From: Steroidobacter agaridevorans
Lineage (GTDB): Bacteria > Pseudomonadota > Gammaproteobacteria > Steroidobacterales > Steroidobacteraceae
Direction of reading: 5' to 3'
Assembly: GCF_009932555.1 (NCBI RefSeq)
Contig: NZ_BLJO01000003.1
Location: 372,001 to 436,000, forward strand
Length of the DNA stretch: 64,000 nucleotides
Below the pieces are notes generated by a model, which was not told the origin of the DNA, made no database searches, and saw only the letters and a list, made by a program, of their open reading frames with translations. Numbering within the stretch: position 1 is the stretch's first letter; the number at the start of each line of letters is the position of its first letter. Below are positions 1 to 7,133 of this stretch, piece after piece. The position numbers were made by a program, and so were the translations under genes.

Positions 1-1650
1 GCGGCCCGCCGGCAGATTCGAAACTTCCGCGGACGACAGCTCGACGACCTGCGTCTGCACGACGATTTCACCGCCGGCGGCGCTCGCGTCGGTCGCGTTC
101 ACCAGCAGATTCAACATCGACGCTTCGAATTGCGCAGGATCGATCAGCGCGACGGCTTCGTCGGAGCACAAACGCAGCACCAGCGAGATCGATTCTCCGG
201 TCGCGCGTTTCAACAACGGCTCGCATTCGCGGATCAGGACATTGAGATCGCACGCCTGCGGCTGCAACGGTTGACGACGCGCGAATGCCAGCAGTTGCGC
301 AGTGAGTCGTTCGCCGCGCCGGGCGGCGGCGAGCGCGGCTTCGCCGAGTCGCTTGCGTCGAGCGGCGTTCTCCGGGTGTTTGAGAATGACATCGAGTGCA
401 CCGATCACGACTGTCAGCAGATTGTTGAAGTCGTGAGCGACGCCGCCGGTCAAACGGCCGATCGCATCGAGCCGTTGTGCATGCATCAGTGCCGCTTCCG
501 CATCCGATTTCGCGGCGATGGCTTCAGCGGCGCGATGTTCGGCAACCAGCTTGGCAGTGACGTCCTGGAATGCGGCGACCGTCAGCCGTTCCTGGTCGCC
601 GGCCTGCACCGGGGCGGCGGTCGTTTCGAACTGCACGACTGCGCCGTCGGGCCGGCGATAACTTTGCAGCTGCGGGCCGACGCGACGGTTCTCCGCCATC
701 GCCTTGTAGAGCACGTATTCCCTGGGCAGCAGCTGGTTGCCCGTTTGGTCGACCACGCCGTCCGCGATCTGCTGATCCCAGATCGCCTGCGATGCGATGG
801 GCCGACCGAGCAGCCGTTCCGCTTCGGCGTTCGCGAAGCGCACCTCGCCGGCGGGCGACGCTGCGACCAGGACGCCGATCGGCAGATTGTCGAGGACGGC
901 GCGCAGCTGTTGTTCGCTTTGCAAGGCGGCCCGTAGCGCCAGCGCTTCGACCCGGCGATCGTGCAGGGCTGCGATCAATGTCAGTAACAGGATGAAGAAG
1001 GTGCCCGCGGCCACGCCGATGGCCAGCACGATCGAGTCGATGCCGGCCGGCTCGATGTCGTGCAGCGAGCTCGCATCGATCTGAACGCCGAGCATCGCTG
1101 AGTAGTGCATGCCGACGATGGCGAAGCCCAGCGCGCATGCTCCCAGCGCACGTTGCGCACCCGTCGTGTTCTTTGCGGCCATCATCAGCGCACCGGTGGA
1201 TGCGCTGACCGCCACGATGAACGCGAGCACTGCATACACCGGCTCGTAAGTGAGCACGACTCCGGTGATCAACGCCGCCATGCCGACGTAATGCATGGTG
1301 CAGATGCCTGCCCCCATGGTCACGCCGGCGAATACTTGCCGATGCAACGACCGATGCCGGGAAGCAAAAAAGAACGCGAAGGCGGTGGTGGCGATCGCCA
1401 GCCCCAGCGATAACAGCGTCAGCCCGATCTCGTAGCGCACCTCGCCGCCGGGATCGAAACCGAGCATGGCGATGAAATGCATCGACCAGATGCTCAGGCC
1501 CATCGCGATGCCCGCCGCGGCGATCCAGGCCACGCGCCACGCGCCGCCATGAGCTCGCACCCGACGGAACAGATCGAGCGCGGTCCAGGAACCGAACCAC
1601 GCTGTAAGGATCGATAAAACAACGAAAATAGGGTGATGAGCCGCGTGCAT
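1..1650 (-). CDS. MHYT-domain sensor histidine kinase (3' end beyond window)
   Basis: Membrane sensor kinase read from ATG at 1650 on the minus strand; the reading frame is still open at base 1, so the C-terminus is missing. The N-terminus is a seven-helix-type MHYT region with three copies of the signature (MHF near residue 57, MHY near 117 and 179), a domain proposed to bind a metal and sense diatomic gases. A PAS-like segment follows (about residues 245-365), then a HisKA dimerisation box with the phospho-acceptor in VAHDFNNLL (His about 404), and the start of a HATPase domain. The HDFNN form is typical of hybrid kinases that end in a receiver, but that part lies outside the window. Domain assignment is firm; the signal sensed and the partner are unknown. 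Confidence 0.9.
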   Translation of the reverse strand, partial: MHAAHHPIFVVLSILTAWFGSWTALDLFRRVRAHGGAWRVAWIAAAGIAMGLSIWSMHFIAMLGFDPGGEVRYEIGLTLLSLGLAIATTAFAFFFASRHRSLHRQVFAGVTMGAGICTMHYVGMAALITGVVLTYEPVYAVLAFIVAVSASTGALMMAAKNTTGAQRALGACALGFAIVGMHYSAMLGVQIDASSLHDIEPAGIDSIVLAIGVAAGTFFILLLTLIAALHDRRVEALALRAALQSEQQLRAVLDNLPIGVLVAASPAGEVRFANAEAERLLGRPIASQAIWDQQIADGVVDQTGNQLLPREYVLYKAMAENRRVGPQLQSYRRPDGAVVQFETTAAPVQAGDQERLTVAAFQDVTAKLVAEHRAAEAIAAKSDAEAALMHAQRLDAIGRLTGGVAHDFNNLLTVVIGALDVILKHPENAARRKRLGEAALAAARRGERLTAQLLAFARRQPLQPQACDLNVLIRECEPLLKRATGESISLVLRLCSDEAVALIDPAQFEASMLNLLVNATDASAAGGEIVVQTQVVELSSAEVSNLPAGR

Positions 1651-1810
1651 GTCTTCTGAGCACACTTCCGTGCTGTGGCCGCCAGCATAGAGCCAGAAAA
1701 ATCGGCAAAACAATAGGACGGGCCGTGTTTCGCACCTGGGGACTGGGTTAAGCCGACTAACGGATTACCCGAGGGCCCCTGCGGTAGAACGAAGGCGTTG
1801 ACGAATCAGA

Positions 1811-1837
1811 GGGACTGTCGCTCGCCGACGACAGCCC
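1811..1837 (-). terminator. Hairpin downstream of the PVC-type dehydrogenase gene
   Basis: GGGACTGTCG (1811-1820) pairs with CGACAGCCC (1829-1837) with one bulged base, in the 193-base gap between the dehydrogenase stop at 1844 and the kinase start at 1650. It sits 7 bases past the stop. No clear U-tract follows on the minus strand, so a Rho-independent terminator is only a candidate reading. Apart from this hairpin I see nothing else in the gap. Confidence 0.4.
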
Positions 1838-1843
1838 GGCCGT

Positions 1844-4369
1844 TCAGCGTAGCGGCTGCAGCTCTTCGTCGCTCCACGGCTCGTCGCGATGGGCGACGAC
1901 GCCCCGAATGGATTCGACGGTGCGTGGATCGATGGGGCTCGCTTCGTTGCCCCACGAGCGACGCACGTAGGTGAGGATCGAGGCGATGGTCTCGTCGTCG
2001 AGCGCGCTGCCGAGGCCCGGCATCGCAAGTTGATCCACCTTGCCATTGAGCACGATGCGGACCACCGCCTGCGGCGAGCCGTTGACCCATTGCGAGCCGG
2101 CGAGCGCGGGGGCGAGGCCCTTCATGCCCTGGCCTTCATCTTGATGACAGGCGGCGCAAACGGCGAACGCCGTGCGGCCCTTGTCGTAGAGCGCGCGTTG
2201 TTCGGGTGTCAGCTTGGCGAGTGAGGCCGCCATGTCCACCGCGGAGCCGCGCCAACGTAGGAATTTCGCTAATTGCGCGGCCCTCGGCGCATCGGTCGCA
2301 CCACTGGATGCATAGGTGAGCAGCGCTTTGGGCTCGACGGCCAGATAGGCCATACGCTTCGAGCCATCGTCGGCGCGGGGAATAAGACGATCGATGCCAT
2401 CGAGCAAGGCGGTGCGGACCCACGCGCTGGTCTTCGCTTGAGTCAGGCGGTCGAGCAGTGCCTGGCTTTCCTCGACATCACCTGTCTGCAGCACCGTTGC
2501 CACGGCCACGGCGAGCACGGGTGATGCGTTGGCAGTGGTGGCTTCATCGTCCGTCGCCATCAGCGATGTCACAAACGGGGATTCGCGGCTGCTGACGCTG
2601 CTGACAATGGCATCGGCGACGTAAGGCTGCGCGCCCGCTTGACGGGCCAGTTCCAGCAGCGCGCCGTCTGCCTGATTTCCGATGGCCTCGCCGAGCGAGA
2701 GTGCGACCTGGCGAACGACTGCAGGTTCGTTCCATCGTGCACGTTCCAACCATGCCTTGATCGTACGGTCGGGATCGGTCGTCAGAAATTTTTCTGAGAC
2801 GCGGACGGCGGTGGATACGACGCGAGGCTCGGCATCGCGCAACGCTGCAGTGACGGTGGGCCAATCGATGGCGTCGATGCCATCCAGCGTCCACAGCGCA
2901 TGCACGCGGGTCACCGGGCGAGAGGCATTTGTAGCCAACCGTCGAAGCGCGGACGTGGTGCTGGCCTCCTGGCGCTCCACTAATAAGCGCTGCGCTGTTT
3001 CTCTTACCCACGCGCCTTCGTGATTGAGAGCGTCAACGAGTTGCGATGGCGTAGCTTTCGCCAGATTCGGCGCAGGGTGACGGGCCACATTCTCGGGCAC
3101 GATGCGATAGACGCGTCCCATGCCGAGCGGCGCCTCGAGGCCACGCTCCTTGATCTGGTTGCGCAGATAGGTCGTGAGAAAGATGCGGTGCTGGATCACG
3201 CCGCGATACATGTCGACGACATACAACGACCCATCGGGTCCGTTGTACAGATTCACGGGCCGGAATCGTTCGTCGGTCGAGGCGAGGAATTCGGTTCGCT
3301 CGTAAGCGTTGCGAACTCGGGGAATGCCGTCACGCTCTTCGATCACCAGCCGCTTCACGAGATTGCCGGCCGGCTCGCAGATGAAGGCATCGCCGCGGAA
3401 GCTTTCCGGGAACAACGTGTCGCGATAGATCGCAGGACCGCTGGCAGCAGTGAGGACGGGCAGGGTGCCGTCTTCTCGCAGGATTTTGTAACCGCGATTG
3501 ACGCCGGTCGTCACGCGAGCGGGCCAGACGGATATCTCACTGGCCCGCGCCAGCTGCACGTTCGAGCCGCGCGGGTTCGGGAGATTGCGATTGCGGAGCA
3601 GATATTCGGCGGGCAGGACGTCGGTGTACAGCGCGACGCTGTTGTTGTTGAAGTACAGCTGGCCGAAGTCGTCCTGCGCGATGCCCCACTGACCCCGAAA
3701 CGCGGTCGGCTCGCGTTTCCATTGTCCTCGCTCGTAGCGGAAGCGGGTCGTGTGATTCGCACTGTAGATCCAATTGTCGAAGCCCCGCAGCAAGCCGTTC
3801 GCGCTGTGCTCAGGGTTCGACGGATTGCCGTAATCGTTCGCGACCAGCTGCTTGTCGTCTGCCTTGCCGTCGTTGTCGGTGTCGCGCATGAACCAGAGAT
3901 TCGGCGGCTCGGCGACCAGCACGCCGTCGGCGACGAGCGCCAGCGCGCGCGGCAGCATCAGCCCGCCGGCGAACTCGGTGCGCTTGTCCATGCGGCCATC
4001 GTTGTTCGTATCTTCGAGGGTGGCGATCGTGCCGATCGGCGCGTCTTCGCCGGCGCCGTCGACGTTGGGCATGAAAGCGCGCATCTCGACGACCCACATG
4101 CGGCCATCGGGTCCGATGGTCATGGCCACTGGATCGAACAGCAGCGGGTCGCTGGCGACGATCTCCGCCCGAAACCCGGGCGCGACCCGCAATGTTTTCA
4201 GCGCGGCTTCTGGATTCAGCGCGGGCGCCGGAGGCGCTTTGATGTGGGCTGGCGGCGGTGTTTGTTTCTCACCCGGCCGGTCGCCGCTTTGCGCCTGCGC
4301 GTGCCACGCGGGAATCAACGCCAGGCAGGCGCCCGCGATGGCACGGAAGCCCGCTCTGGGAAATCGCAT
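1844..4369 (-). CDS. PVC-type membrane-bound dehydrogenase with HEAT repeats and cytochrome c domain
   Basis: Secreted 841-residue protein. After a signal peptide (residues 1-27, ending AWHAQAQ) comes a beta-propeller of the PVC dehydrogenase / sorbosone-dehydrogenase type (about 50-430, with repeated DTNNDG/DTDNDG segments), an alpha-helical HEAT-like region (about 430-680), and a C-terminal monohaem cytochrome c domain with CAACH at about 738 and a probable axial Met near 783. The architecture matches the putative membrane-bound dehydrogenases abundant in Planctomycetes and Verrucomicrobia. I use ATG 4369, which starts the signal peptide; 30 further in-frame codons upstream run into the next gene. 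It is last in an apparent operon (17 bases after the Gfo/Idh gene), suggesting it passes electrons from a sugar-derived substrate to the respiratory chain. The substrate is unproven. Confidence 0.85.
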   Translation of the reverse strand: MRFPRAGFRAIAGACLALIPAWHAQAQSGDRPGEKQTPPPAHIKAPPAPALNPEAALKTLRVAPGFRAEIVASDPLLFDPVAMTIGPDGRMWVVEMRAFMPNVDGAGEDAPIGTIATLEDTNNDGRMDKRTEFAGGLMLPRALALVADGVLVAEPPNLWFMRDTDNDGKADDKQLVANDYGNPSNPEHSANGLLRGFDNWIYSANHTTRFRYERGQWKREPTAFRGQWGIAQDDFGQLYFNNNSVALYTDVLPAEYLLRNRNLPNPRGSNVQLARASEISVWPARVTTGVNRGYKILREDGTLPVLTAASGPAIYRDTLFPESFRGDAFICEPAGNLVKRLVIEERDGIPRVRNAYERTEFLASTDERFRPVNLYNGPDGSLYVVDMYRGVIQHRIFLTTYLRNQIKERGLEAPLGMGRVYRIVPENVARHPAPNLAKATPSQLVDALNHEGAWVRETAQRLLVERQEASTTSALRRLATNASRPVTRVHALWTLDGIDAIDWPTVTAALRDAEPRVVSTAVRVSEKFLTTDPDRTIKAWLERARWNEPAVVRQVALSLGEAIGNQADGALLELARQAGAQPYVADAIVSSVSSRESPFVTSLMATDDEATTANASPVLAVAVATVLQTGDVEESQALLDRLTQAKTSAWVRTALLDGIDRLIPRADDGSKRMAYLAVEPKALLTYASSGATDAPRAAQLAKFLRWRGSAVDMAASLAKLTPEQRALYDKGRTAFAVCAACHQDEGQGMKGLAPALAGSQWVNGSPQAVVRIVLNGKVDQLAMPGLGSALDDETIASILTYVRRSWGNEASPIDPRTVESIRGVVAHRDEPWSDEELQPLR

Positions 4370-4386
4370 TCGATAGTCGTCAGGTC

Positions 4387-5736
4387 TTAATCGGCGCGGC
4401 TGAGCTGATACGCCTGCATGATGGTCGAGTACTTGGTGAGCATGTTCGGCACTTCCCATGCCGGCAGCTTGCCTGAGCGCAGGTATTTGAGGAAGTTTTC
4501 GGTGACCTGGGCGAAGTGCGCTTCGTGGCCGACGTTGTATTTGTCCGGCACCGTGACTGCCCAGCGCGCGCCGTCGCGGCGCACGCCCACGCCTGGATAC
4601 TTGCTTTGCAAGGACTCGATGGCGCTCCGCACCGCCGCTTCGTCCTTGGTGCCCTCGATGTAGAGCACAGGTTTGAATTGTTGAGCCGCGCCTTGCTGAA
4701 TCGTGAGCGAGGCTTTGGTCCCGCGCATCACGGAGAAGTGAGTGTCACCACCGCCGGCCGGTGCTTCGAAGTCCCACTTGACCGAGACCAGCGCGTGTAC
4801 ATCGCGCAAGCGGTAGGTGAACTCGCCGTTCGCGTAAACATTCAGCACACCGTTTTGCACGTCCGATTTCAGGAAGTCCGGAAACGCGGCCGCGCCCGTG
4901 GTTTTCTTGAACTGCGCCAACGTGATCGGTGTCCGGCTGTGCTTCGCACTCAGCACCTTCGCGTCTTCGGGCTCGAGTGTCTGCTCTGGAAAGGCCTGCC
5001 ATTGCACCAGGTCGACCAGATGCGTCGTCACATCGACCAGTCCTTCGCCTTGCTGACGCACATCGAAGAACCACTGCGGCCGCTTCAACGGCGAGCCGGC
5101 GACGATCTTCGAGAAGTGATGCACGCTTTCCTTGCGAATGGCGGGATCGGCGGGCGTGCCTTTCTGCAACGTGCCGAACAGCTCCGCCCGCTGCGACAGC
5201 TCACGCTGCAAGATCGATGTGATCTCGAAGCGCTCCGTCATGATGTCGTAGAGCAGGGTGCCTTTCTGCTCGGCGAGCGCGAACGCCTGCTTGAGCTTCT
5301 CCAGATCGGGCGGCGTGATCGCCATCGGCTTGTCGGCAAGCACATTGAAGCCGGCCTGCATCGAGCTCAGGATGTACTCCGCCTTCTGCGCATTGTTTCC
5401 TGAGATGACGACGACATTGCCGGCACGATCCTTGAGCATGCGCGGCAGGTAGTCGGGGCCGGTGTAGATTTCGGTGCGCCAGCGGGTGGGTTGATCCGCA
5501 CGCTTGTTGAAGCCTTCGATGCGCTTCATGTGCTCGAGCACGTCGTCGCCCTGGGGCGCGTAGACGTGCACGGCGGGATCGACGCCTTCATACATGAACT
5601 TCTGAACCAGCGAAGCATGGAAATGACCCGGATCGAGCGTGATCAGACGCACCGGGCCAGTGACACCTTCGGCAGGGGAGGAGAAGGCAGCAAACATCAG
5701 CGTCGCGCCCACCAGCGACTTCAACAGATTCCGCAT
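4387..5736 (-). CDS. Exported Gfo/Idh/MocA-like oxidoreductase with putative oxidoreductase C-terminal domain
   Basis: 449 residues with an N-terminal Sec-type signal (RNLLKSLVGATLMFAAFSSPAEG). The Rossmann-like N-terminal half holds VLADKPMA, the Lys-Pro motif of the Gfo/Idh/MocA family that positions the catalytic lysine; the C-terminal half belongs to the 'putative oxidoreductase C-terminal' group. The usual GxGxxG near the N-terminus is replaced by LITLDPGHFHASL, as is typical for this subfamily. It starts at ATG 5736, 8 bases after the stop of the next Gfo/Idh gene, so the two are co-transcribed. Probable role: NAD(P)-dependent oxidation, reduction or elimination on a sugar or keto-sugar in the periplasm, in concert with its neighbours. 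Family call is secure, substrate unknown. Confidence 0.85.
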   Translation of the reverse strand: MRNLLKSLVGATLMFAAFSSPAEGVTGPVRLITLDPGHFHASLVQKFMYEGVDPAVHVYAPQGDDVLEHMKRIEGFNKRADQPTRWRTEIYTGPDYLPRMLKDRAGNVVVISGNNAQKAEYILSSMQAGFNVLADKPMAITPPDLEKLKQAFALAEQKGTLLYDIMTERFEITSILQRELSQRAELFGTLQKGTPADPAIRKESVHHFSKIVAGSPLKRPQWFFDVRQQGEGLVDVTTHLVDLVQWQAFPEQTLEPEDAKVLSAKHSRTPITLAQFKKTTGAAAFPDFLKSDVQNGVLNVYANGEFTYRLRDVHALVSVKWDFEAPAGGGDTHFSVMRGTKASLTIQQGAAQQFKPVLYIEGTKDEAAVRSAIESLQSKYPGVGVRRDGARWAVTVPDKYNVGHEAHFAQVTENFLKYLRSGKLPAWEVPNMLTKYSTIMQAYQLSRAD

Positions 5737-5744
5737 GATGCCGC

Positions 5745-7124
5745 TCAGCTCTTGATCAGTCGCGTCACGCCGTACGGAGCGCGCTCGGGACGGGACAACC
5801 ACTTGTTCGCTTCGGCATCGTTGAGGAAGCTTTCGGATTTCACATCCCAGGTCAGCGGCCGCTGCAGCTTCATCGCAATCCAGCTGACGATACAGGCGCT
5901 GCCGCTGCGATGAGCGACGTGCGCGGGAGCGAGCGGTTGCTTGCGAGAGCGCACGCTTTCCAGCCAGTTCTTGTGATGATTGTCGCTGCGGGGCAGTTCG
6001 ACCTTCAGGCCCTTCGGATCGAGCAGACGTTTGTCGCTCGCGTCGAGCGGCGGCATGGTCTTGCCGGAGCTGGGATCGCTGGCGGTCGCCGTGCCGTCGC
6101 GCGTCACCCAGATCCAGCGGCCGTCTTCGCCAAAGAACTTCAGGCCGTTGTTGTGCTTGTCGGAAACATGCACCTGGATGTCGCCCGGATAAGTGAGCTT
6201 CACGTCGTAAGCGCCGTGCACGTTCCAGATCTTGTTGGTCGGGAAATCGGCCGTGCCTTCGACGCGCGACGGACCGCTCGCTTCCAGGTCGAGCGCCCAA
6301 TGCATGGTGTCGTAGTGATGCGAGCCCCAGCCGGTGATCATCCCTAAGCAGAACGACTCGTTGCGCAGCCAGCCCGGACGGGTTTCGTAGCCGACTTTCG
6401 GATGCACGCGCTGCTCGGTGTAATACGCAAACTCGGCGGGGCCGAGCCAGCGATTGTAGTCGAAGCCGTTCGGCACGGGCTGCGCCGGGTCGTCCGGCGC
6501 GGTCGGGTCGATGGGCAAGCCGATCTCGACGCTGCGCACCTTGCCGATGCGCCCCGAGCGGACCAGCTCCGCGGCCTGACGAAACTGGATCCAGGAGCGC
6601 TGCTGACTCCCGACCTGCAGGATGCGCTTGGTGCGCGCGACGGCGTCGCGCAGGATCTTGCCTTCGGCGATCGTCATCGTGAACGGCTTCTGCAAATAAA
6701 CATCTTTGCCGGCCAGGATCGCGGCCAGCGCCGGCTCGGCGTGCTGATGATCCGGAGTGCTGATCACGACGGCGTCGATGTCCTTGCGCTGAAGGATCTC
6801 GAGATAGTCGGTGTGCACGCTGACGGCAGGCATCGGCGCATTGATTTCGCGATACAACTCCTCGACGCGTGTCTTGCCCTCGGCCGCGCGACGCGCGTCG
6901 AGATCGCAAACCGCGACGATGTCGGCGAGCCCGGACTTCAACACGCCCGGCATGTCGTGGCCACGGGCGATTCGGCCGCAACCGATCTGGCCGACACGGA
7001 TCCGATTGCTGGGCGCATCGGCGCCCAACAACCGGCTCGGCAGTATTAGCGGCAACGATAACCCCATCAGCGTCTTACCGAACGTCCGGCGGGAAACGGA
7101 GCTCATGGGGTGTCGTGTTCGCAT
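5745..7124 (-). CDS. Tat-exported Gfo/Idh/MocA family oxidoreductase
   Basis: 459 residues. Residues 11-12 carry the twin arginine of SRRTFGK followed by a hydrophobic stretch, indicating Tat export with its NAD(P) already bound. The Rossmann fold begins with VGQIGCGRIARGH (GxGxxA type), and YLQKPFTM is the family's catalytic Lys-Pro motif. ATG 7124 is preceded by AGGAAG at 6-base spacing, which favours it over the internal ATG at 7106. It follows the TonB receptor gene by 9 bases and precedes a second Gfo/Idh gene by 8, so it is an operon member. Members of this family found beside DUF1080 proteins oxidise or reduce C3 of glycosides; that role is inferred here from neighbourhood. Confidence 0.88.
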   Translation of the reverse strand: MRTRHPMSSVSRRTFGKTLMGLSLPLILPSRLLGADAPSNRIRVGQIGCGRIARGHDMPGVLKSGLADIVAVCDLDARRAAEGKTRVEELYREINAPMPAVSVHTDYLEILQRKDIDAVVISTPDHQHAEPALAAILAGKDVYLQKPFTMTIAEGKILRDAVARTKRILQVGSQQRSWIQFRQAAELVRSGRIGKVRSVEIGLPIDPTAPDDPAQPVPNGFDYNRWLGPAEFAYYTEQRVHPKVGYETRPGWLRNESFCLGMITGWGSHHYDTMHWALDLEASGPSRVEGTADFPTNKIWNVHGAYDVKLTYPGDIQVHVSDKHNNGLKFFGEDGRWIWVTRDGTATASDPSSGKTMPPLDASDKRLLDPKGLKVELPRSDNHHKNWLESVRSRKQPLAPAHVAHRSGSACIVSWIAMKLQRPLTWDVKSESFLNDAEANKWLSRPERAPYGVTRLIKS

Positions 7125-7133
7125 GTCGTCTTC

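Noticed and set aside
524-1735. 403-residue minus-strand reading frame in the MHYT kinase region
   Set aside because: It is in a different frame from the MHYT/HisKA motifs and is Arg/Ser-rich. The kinase frame runs off base 1, so it has no stop in the window.
5737-6981. N-terminal extension of the Gfo/Idh gene at 4387-5736
   Set aside because: The extra sequence is the shadow of the upstream Gfo/Idh gene. The signal peptide begins at 5736.
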